Shown here piece by piece: positions 10,850 to 25,100 of a stretch of DNA of 64,000 nt (position 1 is the stretch's first letter; the number at the start of each line of letters is the position of its first letter). This stretch comes from Aphrophora alni. Its lineage: Eukaryota; Arthropoda; Insecta; Hemiptera; Aphrophoridae. The notes under the pieces were generated by a model. That model made no database searches, was not told where the DNA came from, and saw only the letters and a list, made by a program, of their open reading frames with translations. Both the position numbers and the translations under genes were made by a program. The stretch spans positions 70,420,231 through 70,484,230 of the forward strand of contig OY740768.1 in assembly GCA_963513935.1 (NCBI GenBank), given 5' to 3'.

Positions 10850-10984
10850 ATGTCTGAAGACATAAAGTTGGATGTTCTAAGAAACACTCAAGCAGTATTG
10901 TCAAAATTTATTAAAAAACCTCCTTTAACAGAAAAATTGTTAAAGAAACCTCCATTTAGGTTCTTACACGATATTGTAACATCG
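10850..10984 (+). CDS. TRAF3IP1: IFT54 exon 1 (residues 1-45)
   Basis: It opens with [14 protein letters not shown] and carries the strongest family signature, [20 protein letters not shown], then ends at a GTAAGT donor in phase 0. This is the start of the CH-like, tubulin-binding domain. Vertebrate proteins start at the same point. Confidence 0.95.
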
Positions 10985-13900
10985 GTAAGTATTGATTATA
11001 TATTTTAACAGTTACTTGAAATGGTTTTTTATTTTAGATTGCAGAGTTTAAAATTGTTATGAGATCTTACTTAAATAATGCAATAAGACTTTTATAGAAT
11101 TATTAAAATTTGATAGAAAAGACAATAGTTTAAAAATACATTTAATACGTTTAGTCCTATAAAATAAAATAGTAATCTACCTTTTATCCTATATATTTTA
11201 GGTCATGAGAGAGACAGGATTTCTGGAAGGACTTTTTACCCCTGAAGAAATGAATCCAGAAAATATTAAAGACAAAGATGGAAAGATTTTGTTCCTTGAA
11301 AAATTAATAGCAGCAGTCAGTAAGTATAGGCTTTAATATTTATAATTATATCTGTTATGAAATATTACTAAATTTAGAATTTCATTTATTATACTTATTG
11401 TGGTAATTATGCATTGAAGGTCACCCTATTTTGTAGTCTCTAAAAATGATAAAGATTTGAACTATCTACCTTGTTTGTCATTAATCCGATATTTTTTATG
11501 AACATGAAACAATTTTCAAGTCTCAAAATCACTTAAGATTGAAGAAACTTACAATTTTAAGGCACAAGGAATTTACGCTTTTTTGGGTTATGACGAATGT
11601 GACAATGTGAGTTAAGTTTGTGTCAGTGTTTATGTTATACGCTATACATTACATTAGTGTATGGCGTGTAAATTAAAGGACAAAAGTAACTATTGTAAAC
11701 ATAAACTGTTAATGCAGTCACAAACTTGACTCACATGGTCATTGTACACATTCATCATAACCCGATAAAGCCAAAATTCCTTGTGTCTAAAATTGTAAGT
11801 TTCTTCAATATTAATGGATTTTGAGACTTTGAAAATTGTTTTGCATTGTTAAAAAATATCTGATTAATGACAAAGAAGATAAATAGTTTAAGTTTGCATG
11901 ATTTTTAGCGACTAAAATCTAGGGTGAGTTTCAATGCATAATTACTCGTATAGTAAATCATACTCCATATGGCCATTGATAAATGACTTATTACTGCTTA
12001 ACTACAAGACATTCCAATCCTATTTTGAGGTACAAAATTCTTACTATACTTTTTAGGTATAAATGAAAATTTTCTTCTTTTTTAAAAAAAAATGTTAAGG
12101 CTTGTCAATGTGGCCCTACAAAGACAGTGGGTCAATATTTTAGAAAATGTTTGCAGCCTCAAAATACATCATAACTACATAGTGTGTTATACGTTTGAGT
12201 TGTACAAAAAAGGCCTTCAATCTGATACCTTGCTCAAAAGTTATTCCTTTTTTCCAAAATATTACCTACCTGCACTTTTAATAAAAAATTATTTTTAGAA
12301 ACTGCACAAAATTAAAATTTGTAATATTATACTTTTCAGATATTAGAGCCAAGGTATATACTGTAAATATATTTTTAATCTTGTGAAATATTTCTTTCTT
12401 ACCAGTAGGCCTAGGCCTAATATAAAAAATTATAATGAGCCTATAAAGTTATATGTTTCTAGTCTATTTATTTTCATTTTTTTAAAAGCTAACTCAAAAT
12501 GGCTTGTTTTTCATTAAAAGTTATAGATATTAAACATAGTGCTGTAGCTTTTGTGTTTTTTTAAGTATATGTGAATTTGCTTCTTTGATAAAAAAAAATT
12601 TTACTTGCTAAAATATTATGATATTTTAGGGTTTCATTAAATACTACATTTTTATGACAATATCTGTTTGTTTGCACATTCATTGGGAGCCTTATAATAA
12701 AGAATATTCATTGGTAACTTTTTTTTTTAATTCTAAGGAATGTTGTATATATTAAGTTGTAGACTTGGTCCAATTTTGCTTATTGATTAGTACTGTAATG
12801 ATGAGATATAAAACCTTTGTTTAAATTTATACTTAAATGAAAAATGTAGTTTTTCTAAAAAAAAAAAAAAAAAAAAATACAATGGAACTATCAATATAGA
12901 AGCTATCATAGGCCTATATGTTTAATAATATGCTTTACAATAAATAATATAATTTGATATTAATACATAACTTATAAAATCTTGCTGTTTAAAAACAAAT
13001 TTTAGTTAAATATTTTATTTTAATTTGTGCACATTTGAAATACCTTTAATTTACTTTTAATAAATAAAAAAAAGAAGAAAGTAATTGCTACATAATTTGT
13101 CTAAATTCATGCTTTCATATATTATATCAATTGGATTTAAATCAGCTGTTAAAAATTTATCAAATTGAATTCAAAACATGGCCAACTCGTACACAATTTT
13201 TTTTCAGTCTTACACCTATACATTATAAAATAATATGCAGCAGTAGTATAAATTAGAGAAATTTAATTCATTTTTTTATTTGAATTTCAATCATAATCTG
13301 AAAACTGCAGAATTCCTTTATGAGTTTTAATTAAAACATTTTAAAAGAAAAAGATTATGTTTTCAGTTTAGTTTTTAAAATCCTTTAAAATATATTTGTT
13401 ACAAATTTATAGTAGGTAAATGTTAGAATTATCCGAATATACATAGTACATTAAGGACAACATTTAATATAATCAACTCCTTTTCATGTTCCATGGGTTC
13501 AGATAGAGTTACTAATAGAAATCCATATTTTCAAGAGTGAAATATGTTATTTAATGATTTACAAGAAAATTTTGTTTAGTTGTTGGCTAGAACAGTGTAA
13601 GATATGAACAGTATCACATATTTTTTACTTGATGTAAAAACACATAAAATAAGAATTTGTCTTCACAGGTATAACTAAAAGTAATATTTTGCTATTTATA
13701 TGTATGTACTAGTAGTTAGTGACAACTCGCATTAAATTTAGATTGTTGTAAATACTGTACTGTATTTTGAAATTTTTATTATTTTTTATTTTGTGTTTTT
13801 TATGTCATTATGTGTACTGACCATCACACTAATTATTTAACTACTATAATAACTGACACAATTATATTAAAGTTAGCTATTACAAATCAATCTCTCACTG

Positions 13901-16900
13901 ATAATACAGAAAACAATTAATTTTCCTTAGTTTTAGAGACAAAAAATGTAATCACTATGAATATATAATTCAACTTGTTACCGTGAACAATTGTATTTAT
14001 TTGTTTTCAACTCAACTTTATGTATATGTTAAAAAAGGTGTACATTTATACGTTTTTCTGATTTGGCTTATATTTTTCATTGTCAAAAATAATGTACGAA
14101 ATTTCTGTATATCAGATATCTCTTTATAGTTTAGTATGTTTCAGAAATAGCAAGTGGTATGAACATAACAGCTCGTCCTAACAAGATAGTCGCAGGATTA
14201 GATGTGAACAAGACAAATGAACTTTTACAAGCTATTGGAAAATCTTTAGAAAAAAAGGTTTAGTAAAGCTTTATAGTACTGGCATATTTAAAGTGAAATA
14301 AAGCCCAAGATGTGACATTTGTGGGGGGGGGGGGTGATACCATAACTTTCACAACTCTGAGAATTTCTTCAAATTACAAAGTTACATTTTTTTCTCTATC
14401 AAATTTTAACATATAATTTTAGTTTGTTTATTAACTTTTAAATACCGGTACCTGTATAATTTATATCACTATCTGTCAGTAAAAATTATCTTTACGCTCT
14501 CCTTTTGAACATTGATTATTTGCAAAATTGAAAGTTTTAGAAAAAAAGTACATAAAAATTAACCCGGATTGAAATTTAAAATTGAATGAAACTTAGTCGC
14601 TTAAGTTTTGTGTACACACTACTCTAATTTTCGCCTAACTGATATTTTATTTATTTTGTTAAATGGTTTTCTGAAATACATCTTCCGTATTATACCAAAC
14701 ATCAACATCAGATTTAAATTTGAATACATCAATAACTTGGGCAAAATGATCTGATAAATAGCTACAAAGTTTATTCATTATCCATATTAGTTATAACAAA
14801 CTATGGATGTTTTTCAATGGGATGTTACTCTAATAAAGATTAATGGATAATATCCTGTAAGGTCACTCATCAAAACAATATTCCAGTTCTTAATATAAAG
14901 GGAATTTTAAAGTTTTTAAGTTGGCCCAGAAAAATGTATATCACTATTGAGAGATCTATATAAACCAATTATAGTCAGGATGCCATCTTTAGTATAAATG
15001 TCTATCATGGCTGATTCCATTTCACTTGAATAATTATTATGGTGCAACATATAACAATTTACAATGCTAATCACATATAAGTAGCATCACCACCACTTCT
15101 ATGATCTAACTGATAGCTGTGATAACAAACTATAGCTGATAATTCATTTTACATCACTTAGTCCTTAATCGAAAAGAACAACTACTTCAGGCTTAACCTT
15201 TTAAGGAAATACCTCCAGCTGACCCTATCTTGTTACAGAATAAATATTCTGATATAGAACCTTCATACAACAATGTGATCCACTTTTTTTAAACACATTT
15301 TCATAGGAAGTCGGACTTTATGGTCTTTCATAAACCATTTTTGTTAAAGTGTTTTCCTTTTAATCAGAAGGAACCTTTTTATTCAAAATAAAATAGGTCT
15401 ATTGTAGGCTTAAAATACATCAAGTTACTATTATTAATTTCTATAATTGATGCCTTTAAATTAAATTTTGCCCCTTATTTTTTTTTTTACTTACAATACA
15501 AATTTGTGTAAGTTTTACATTTGGTTTTTATTTTTGTCATGTAATGTAATTTTATCACTATTTTTTTCCCCTTAGGTTGATAGTACAAAAGCAGTTGAAC
15601 ATGTTCTCAACAAAGGGAAAAAGAAATTATCAGAAAATGATGTGAAACAAATAAAAGTAAGTGGAAAGAAACTGATTGTGGAGGAATGTATGTGTAATTA
15701 CTGTATTGCCTTTTTCATTTAACACTTGTTTTTGTGTTTTATAATTTAATACAGTATTTTTATTAAATTATCTTGCAGAAGTTATCACTGAATGATTAAC
15801 TGCTTAATGTTTAATTAGTTCATCAAAAGTATTAGAAGTAAATATGGTACATATTTAAATTTTGGAAATTTCTTAGTTATGCTATAGTAGAGTCAGAAAA
15901 TTCAATAAACAATGATTATGAAATAATTTGGCTGATAAAGTGGTAGAGTTAAAATTCTATAAAACTTCCATAGTGTGGACTTTAACATTAATTAAACTAA
16001 TTAGAGTAATATTAAATTAAAAGCCTACCACACTAGCTCTCACATTATTAGGGTTCAATTTCATCCAATATTATCACCTCTCAACATTCCTCAACAGACA
16101 GCAAAGTTAAATTTTTTTGTTTTATATGATTTTAATGAAACTTTTATTAATGGATATATGTTGTAACTAAATTATATTTTTATTTTTAAAAATTGTAGCA
16201 TAAACAATTTTATATTTTTCTTGTTAATTTTTAGTCAAACGATCTTCTAATAGAGCTACCAGTTTTGACATTTCTGATATGTCATCATCAGATCCTAGGC
16301 CTCAGTTGATTCTGTGCTGGCTTTGTAGGGAGTTAGAAAACATCTAAATTATTATTTGAATAATACAATTCAACATACAAAAAATATAATAAGATGCAAA
16401 AACTAGTAATTTTTACATATTATTTTAACCATTTTTACATTGATTAGTTTGCTCACTAATTCACTTGGTTACAAGGTAGAATCATTTTATAAGTAAGGGT
16501 TTATTCTTATTATAACCCTGTTATCTTAATATCTCCTAGGGTTTATCTTTTAATCCCTATGGATCTCCTTTTCATCTGTGTTTATTAAATAAATGTTTTA
16601 AGTGTTTTTAATGTGTCATCATATATTTTATTATATCCTACACACTGTATATTGAATGCTGACACTGGATCTTCTTGGGGTGATTTCATCTGTATCTCTG
16701 AATAAATCAAAACTATTTTATTCTTTAGTTCTAAGCTCTCCTAAATCATTGCATTTTTGCTTTGCTTATCCCTTAGATTTTGAGTTTGGTTTTTTATCAT
16801 TAACCTCTTCTTCTGTTTTCAAAGTTAAATTATTGTTCATCACCCAAACATTCAAAGTCCAACTCTTGTTCTAAATATAAGTTTAAAAGATGTTGTCATA

Positions 16901-17492
16901 AGATAAGTTCCGATTTCTTCTGATATAGTTTCTCAAACATATTAAAATGTATACTGAATTAGCTTGTTAGCCAGCTTTGCCTGATCTTAGAATTAAAATT
17001 CCCACTTGTAGTATGATGTAGTCATTACCAGATTTATTTCAACACTACACTCCATTATGAGTGTCCCCCTATCCACCACATGGTGAGGTGTGACCAATGT
17101 GACGAGTCGTGCCTTATGGTGCTTTGTGGAAACAGTCTCTATTTAGATGTTTTGAATGAGACATTCAGATTCCTCTTTATCTGTGAAGTTGTTAGAATGA
17201 TACTGAGCTGAAAAAAGCAGGTAAAAGGATATGGTGAGAAAGGAAAGAAACAGTCCTTTCAATTAAGACATGATTTATTAAAATAAATTATTTGAAATGT
17301 AATTTGGCCGAATAGTACATACTACATGATGCATATTATCAAAGTGGATTAGGGAACCACGCAGCATGTCCGAAAAACAAGACTTATGGTATAAGACTGC
17401 ATATTTTGTGTCCAGGTTTTCAACTTGCACTGTGAATCTAGTGTGTTTGGTGAATGATGGTCAATTAGTAATTATGTGTTAGTAGTTAAATG

Positions 17493-17546
<54 letters not shown>

Positions 17547-17843
17547 TTATATATACACCCTTACCCATTGGATCACACATATGTTGTATTTTATAGCTGC
17601 CAGACATGGAAAGCTACAAACATCTACAGATTTTTGTTAACAACTGTTTAAAGATCAATATTTATTATCCAGAAAAAATAACAAGTGAAGAATTGTAGAG
17701 AGAATGTGGCACAAAACCTATTAACGAGATAATATAGATGAATTAGATATATATATATATATATATATATATACTTCATTTGATTTTGGTTTTGCCTTAA
17801 TCTTTGTATTAGATAATATTGTTCATTATTTAGCACTTATGCA

Positions 17844-17889
<46 letters not shown>

Positions 17890-20800
17890 CTCATAGTATG
17901 TTGTCGAGATGATCAACATTATTCCTCAACAGGCATATAGGCCCTATTGTATGGATACAATTGATGCCTCTGTTATGAACAGGGATCATCTAATTAGAAA
18001 AAGTCTGAATAAAGGAAAGTGACAACAAAACTATTGATCTGGATTGTATTAACAAGGGAGATCCAAAATAGTGTAAGTTAAGATGATGCCATTTGAAGAA
18101 CAAGAAACGTTTTAGAATGGAATCTTCAAGGAAAACTAAGACAGGGAAGCTGAAGCCTACTTGGAGAACCATATTAGAGAAAGAGTAATAATTAGACAAG
18201 AGAAACACCCAGGAGTGAAGTTAAGCAATCTGCCTTACACCACCTTTAACAAAAAAAAGAAATATGTCAAGTAAGTAAATATTTTATAATTTAACAACTT
18301 CAATAATATTTATGGTATTTTTCTCTTCATTTATAGGATACCAAGAATAAAGCATCTAAAGAAAACATCACTAAAGAAGAAAAGGTACGTGTTTCTCCTT
18401 CGAAAGAAAACATTGTTAAAGAAGTCAAGAAACAGGATTCAGTATCAAAAGAAAACATTAGTAAAGATGAAAAAAAGCGACGTTTAAAAAGTGAAAAAAC
18501 AAATAAAAAGAAACCTAATCCTGATGGTGAGGAAATAGTCAAAAGAGAAGCTGATGTCAAACGTACAAAACCAAAGAAAGATAATATAGTTATAGAAGAA
18601 AAACAAAAAGCTGAAGAAGTGTAAGCTAAATTTTGTATTTTCCTCTCTGTTATTTATATGATACTAGTATGTTGTGCAAATTTTTATTTCTATATTTGTA
18701 GACTAAAAAAACTTAACATATACTGTTAAACTGTATTCCGTCTCTACTACATTGGTTTCAACAGATCAATCCCACCCACTGACTTCATACATTAACTCTC
18801 GATTACTCTACTTTCTTTGGGATATTCTGAAGTAGAGTATTTTTCCTTGTAGTGTTATGCCTATATTTGATATATGTGACACAATAAAATATTGCAAAAT
18901 CAGGCTATTAACAAGTGTAGCCATTTCATAAAAAACCTCAAATAGGCTAAGAAATCAGGACTTTTTGGTAATTTAATAGAAACATGTAATACCTAAAAAA
19001 GGTTATTTTAATTAAATATTTACTATAGCGGGAAATCGTATTGAATAGAGGGGAATGAAATGTGAGTCAAAAACATGACTAATGACTCTCAATGTTAAAA
19101 TAAAGTAAATTCATAATAGAATAGATTTCCAAACACAAATAAATAATAATGTATATATTTTTAGGAAATTTAGTTATAAGAAATTTAATAAATTGTGTGT
19201 GTTGTAAAATTAGGAGATTTGGACAATTTATGAATTGTGTGGTAGTTGAATAAAGACTAGTTGGAACTGGACGAGAAAGATATCGCTTACGCGGTGATAT
19301 TGGAAGATATCCTGAAACCGGATATGAGAAAAGCACCATGTGTTTTGCCAGTCTGAGTTTGGGGCCTGGTGTAGTCGGACCTATAATAGTTTGTATGGAG
19401 GTGTTTCTAGTAAAAATGTCGAGAATGTAATGTGTTTCATTTTTGAGTCTAGTTTGGAGTGTAATGAAATATATTTGTCGAGTTGAATTTAGTTCAAAGA
19501 CTTTTAGCGGAAAGAATGGACATAGTGTGTTAAAATCGCTGTTTGAACAGTAAAGCTGGCTAGATGTTTTCACGTGAACAGACAATTAATATTTAGAGTG
19601 TGTTATGACAATGCGATTGAACAACGAACAGTTACAAATCGTAAGATGGTCTAGAGTATTAATAGATTTTCTTCTTACAGACATTCGTAAAGTGCACAGA
19701 CAATCTCACCACGGACAGGAAGACCACATCGCTGAGGACGACAAGGAACATTTTATGTTATAGGAAATGTGAATATGTTCTGGTAACTTTTGTTAAATAA
19801 CACACACATTTATTCTGTTGTAATATAAGAATTTAATATGTTTAGTTTTTTAATTCTATAATATAACTTTGAATTGTAGAAAATAGTAATTTCTTTTTAT
19901 AAACATGACTAACAATTGTCTAGTGACACATTTATCCTTATTCAAGGAAAGTAAAATTTATATGAAAAGAAAAGTAAATGCTTTCAATTGATTTTATATT
20001 CATAAAATCGTTTAATTCAAATTTGGTTGCAACATAAAGTAAATTTTAAATTCATGAAATAATAAATCAGTTCTCCTTCTGAGAAAACAAAAAAAGATAA
20101 ATTCAATTAACTAAAATAATAATCATATTTATTCTCATGATATGTCTATATAAAAATGTCCATGTATAAAAATAATTTGTTTTTAATAAATGTATGTTAA
20201 AATTTCAGTCTACACAAGAGTATTCATTCACTACCAAAAAATTTACTGAAAGTACACGTAGAAAGGACTCACACCCTGAGATTAAATTCAATTTAAATTC
20301 ATAAAAAACAATTAACTTTTCTAAATTGATGTTAACACATCTGGCGCCCTTAGCTGAGCAAACTTTTAGTAAAACTCTAATAAAAAATAACATAAGTAAT
20401 AACTTTAATAAAAAACCTTCAGTTTTTGTATTATTACAATTATCGCCCAACTCTTGTGGCTTTTTATGTATAAAGTAGTTTTTCCCTTGTTGTAATATTT
20501 TCCAATTATTACAAACAGAAAGGTCAAATTAAAATTTTGGTTGCAACAATACTACTTATAGGTAGGTTATGTCAGTAAGGTTTAGTTTAATTAATTTGAA
20601 TATGCAATTAATGTAACTTGACTTTGCTATTTTTACAACCAAAAATTTAATTTTACAATATGGCTGGATGAGTTACCATTTTTATAAAGCCGTTAGAGTT
20701 TCAGCCATATTGAAATAAATCTTTTATATTCTCAAAAAAGCCACACCTGACATTAAACACTATGACTGATTTTTATTTGAGTTACCTAATTTGTGTATTT

Positions 20801-22132
20801 TTTTAAACGTTCAATAATTGGATTCAATAGAATTGATATTATAAAGTAAATTTGAGGGTAGTATAGTATAATACTGTGCGGTTGGTTTAATCTGTTCCCA
20901 CACTGAAGAAAAAAACAATCTTTGTAGATAAGAGATAGTTGAAAATTTAGAAATCATTCAAGTTAAAAATGATTATAATACAATGTATTACTGTAATCAA
21001 TTTAAAACATTTTAGAAAATTGTCTTTGTTATACAGAATAACGCAAGAAGTAGACGGAATTTTAAAAACTGAACCAAGATTGTCACTTGTGAAAGACAAG
21101 AGTATTGACCTTACAGAAAAAACTAAGCAAGATAGTGTTACCATTGAAAACATAGAGCTGCAGCTTGCTGAAGATGATAAAAAACCCACAATTGCCATTA
21201 ATAACAGTGTTGTTGACAAGACTATTGAGATTACAGATGGTGAAATGAAAAGGCCTCAGTCAGCCCGACCAGGCCATAGAAAAAAATCTTCTAGTAAGTT
21301 TAAGGATATAAATATAAATATAAATATAAATATAATTAATTGTATTTAACAAGGTAAGGGTCACATTTACTTTATTCTATCAAATATCTATCAAAAGAAA
21401 AATAAAGTTTAAATATTTGGCTATGCAATTTGAGATTATAATACTTTTCAAGTGTCCAGCCATTGTTCTTCTGAGACTCAATTTATGGAACTAGTATTTT
21501 TTTTTCAAATGCAAATAGCTCCAGTGTTTACAGCATGAAAATGGGTGAAAAATACTTTCTGTCTTTTAGCAAATATAATTATTTAAAGAAATATTTATAA
21601 AAGACTGTTTTGTGGTTGCTATTTTGAAAATTACACAGTAAGTATTGACTGAAGACTTTTCAGAATTTGTTTGCAATATGAATTTAAAGATGATCTCTGA
21701 AAATTTTCACTGATTTACAAATATAGTATAGGCTACTATACTACATAGTCTAATACAATTGGTGGAATCCCGTATAATACTACTATATCATATCAGTTTA
21801 GTAAATTAATAATATTTCCTGTTTTTGTACCTCTCAGGGGCTCACTTATAGTGAGTATGGGTGTAGCAATCCTGAAGACTGGAGCTGGAACCACACTTTT
21901 CTTCATCTTAGGTCTCTTTCAATTTTCTTATTAGGCCTCTCTTAGCCAACTCATGTTACCATCTGACACTGACACTACTAGAATATTCGAAGGCTAGGGA
22001 TCTCTATTTTATGCAATGGTTTTTAAGACAGTGATAACTGCTAGGTATTTGATCTTGAAAAAATAAAAATAAAATAAATCTATTTTGGCATTGGGTCTGT
22101 CCAAGTCTCTGGGGAAATCCATTTTTAAATTG

Positions 22133-22163
<31 letters not shown>

Positions 22164-25100
22164 AATAAAATAGATGCAATATATTATATAATTTTGTTAT
22201 TTAGTCCAAGGTTGAGTTTAAGGAAACTTTATTTTATCCTTATGTATTACTTTACAAAAGTTTTATAATTGATTCATTTTAATCACACAAAAATAATAAA
22301 AATTCTATTATGAATTTATTGTTGTAGGAAAGCAAGTGGAACCTGAGCAGCAACAAGTACTCTCTACAATTTTACCACAAAATGAAGAGGAAATAGTTCA
22401 AGCAAAACCAACTGAACAAGCAGAAAATCCTGTGATTGAAAAACCTGACGCTCAGTTTTTAGGTGGTGCTACTACCCAACAAAAGTAGGTATTTTATTGG
22501 AATTTTAATATGTATTGAACTCCTTTTCGCTTATTACCACATATCATACTCTGTTTTCTGACTGTGTCACTTGCCCCAAAGTCATAACCAAGATCTTCGA
22601 TCAAGATCTTTTATAGCATTTATTTTTGAAGTGGTTATTATACTTGGAGAGTTAGGAGACAACTAAATCATCATGTGAATACAATTCAGTCTAAGAAATC
22701 AATATGTAAGACAGTTTGCGTCACCAGGTAATATGTTTAAAATCAATCATTGATTGCAATACAGGAGACACACTAGAAATTGTTTTTAGGTTTTCAAAAG
22801 AAACTTATTTCTTAATAATTATGTATAGATTGCATTCGCAATCGATTGAGTCTTTTATTGAGGAATTAAGTGATTATTTTATACAAACTGAGGTTTCAAA
22901 TGATTTTTATGATTAATGAGTGATTTTGGCCTAGAAATGTTGGTGAATCAGCCTACCTGAATTGCAGAGGATTCAAAAACTTGTATGGACCATGTTTTTG
23001 TTAGAGTTTTAAATAAGATTAGAATAAATGTGGAGGTACACATAATTGAATCACATGTTTCTGATCATTTCATGACATTGTTGACTTTGAGGGGAGGGGA
23101 GTTGACTTAGTCCTGTAAACAGATAATCTCTTATTGCATCAATTACGAGTGTTTAAATAATGCTCTTGATAGTGTAGATTGGACCGATGTCTATCAGCAA
23201 CTTAATGCATCTCTTGCCGATTCTAAATTTATTGGAATATTATTAGACTTAATATCTAAAGCGACATATGTTGTAATAGTGTACATTTTCAGTTTGGTAA
23301 TCTTGGTTTGAATGGAAAATAAGTTTGACTCGAAGCAATAAACAGGAAGTGTATTCTGTTTTTTGAATAAAATAAATAAAAAAAGAAAGAATTAGTACAA
23401 AATGATCAGAGAAATTTGTTAAAAGTATGTTAATAATTAGAACGGATATAATTTTTGTAATAATGTGAAAAGTCAGATTCTAATATTAACTAATTTAAAA
23501 GACGCGGTTAGACTTGAGAGATAAGAATTCAAATAATAATTGTATTTGATAAATTCATTTAAAGGAACAAAATGGATTTTCGAGACGAAAAAATAAGTAA
23601 CTATGTTTAAATTAGTATAATATAAGAATTACAAGTGTTTATTTTTCTTTCATGTATTTAATAATTTGTGTGAAAAGGTAGGGGTGTGTGAACTATTGAT
23701 AACAGCCAAAATGTGACCGGAAAGAACACTTTCGGAAGTGAGACTTCTCGTGGCGAGAAGGCATTCTAAGTTGAGCAGTTGAAGAGGTCAGACGTATATA
23801 GTTAGAGTCCACCGCTGTGATGGACAAGTCATGTTTTTCTTTAAAAAAGAGTCTTAGTTAGGAAGTTGGACTGTGAAGATGTAGTTTATAGATAAAGTCG
23901 AGGATCAGAACTTTTAAAAAACTAGTACATGTTCGAAAGTGAGAGACGATATTTTAGTAAGAGAAATCTTAGAACAATTTAGTGAGTATAGCGTGTCGCA
24001 AATAAGACAATAGACTATCGCGTGCGCAATATTATAATGGTCGAATAATGAACAGTTAAGGAGTGCGGAAATGAACTATCGAACTAATAAACATTTTGAA
24101 ACACGGTCACATGTTCGAGGGCAAATAAGAAACTCTAATTGTGCGGATGATGCGACATGGACGGACGGACATCATTTGTGCTTCGAGAAGGAAAATCCAC
24201 AACAAAAAAGACGGTAAAACAGAGTAATATAACGCTGAAACAAAAAATTCATGTATTTATGTAAAATTTTATATCTAATTTTTATTTGTTCTTAAAAGAT
24301 TTTGTGATTTAAAGTGTCATTTATGTTTTTTTTGAGAAATAACAAAGTAAATCAAGTAAATTTAATGCTAAAGGACAGAATATCATAATCTTTTTTTTTT
24401 TTATTTAATAAAATACTTAGCAAGTTGCAACTTAAAAATAAATTCATGTTTGAAAAAAGTAGACCTTCTTCAAAGGTAACAATAATAATTTTGATTAAGA
24501 TTTATATATTGAATGTATATGTATAATTTAAATGATTTTATGTTTAATAAACCTTTATGTTAATTTCAGCTACAAGTGTTTTCATTGATCAAATCCAAAG
24601 TCACTGTGAGTACACTTTTAAAAGAGCTTACGACCCCTGAGATTAATAAATTCATTAAATTCATTTTTTCTATGTTAAATAACGACGAAAGTCTGGCGCC
24701 CAATAATTATAAAATAACCACACGTAAACTCACTTTTCTTCAAGATAAAATAAAAATTAAGAACTCTTCAAGTTCAAAATAATTTATTTTCTTTCTTTTT
24801 CTTGTTGATAATACCACAATTATCACAATTGTCGCCCAACTCATGGGGCAATTAATAAATAAAGTAGCTTCACCCTTTTTTCCAATTGTTGATAATATCA
24901 CAATTATCACAATTGGCTCCCAACCTTGGGGCGATTATAGTCGAAAAAGCAGTGATTTTGGTACAATGAAAACATTTAACAAGGTAAGGACATTCTTTGT
25001 AAAATAAGAAAGATTCTCTTCAAAATTTTCTTTTGTGTTAAAAATAATAAACTAAGATGGATTCAGAAACAATAAATGTTAGTAATAGTGAACAGGTAGG

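Noticed and set aside
19079..19585. 168-codon open frame on the minus strand
   Set aside because: It lies inside a solo LTR on the antisense strand. No domain is seen, and the other LTRs of the family do not keep it open.
20969..21036. Start of the 126-codon + frame before exon 6
   Set aside because: The part before 21037 is intron read-through; the TACAG acceptor at 21036 and the phase from exon 5 fix the exon start.
24576..24782. 68-codon frame inside each LTR of the LARD-like element (also 31289-31486)
   Set aside because: It is the same in both LTRs because they are recent copies. The solo LTRs of the family do not preserve the frame, so coding is not supported. I mention it within the LTR entries only.
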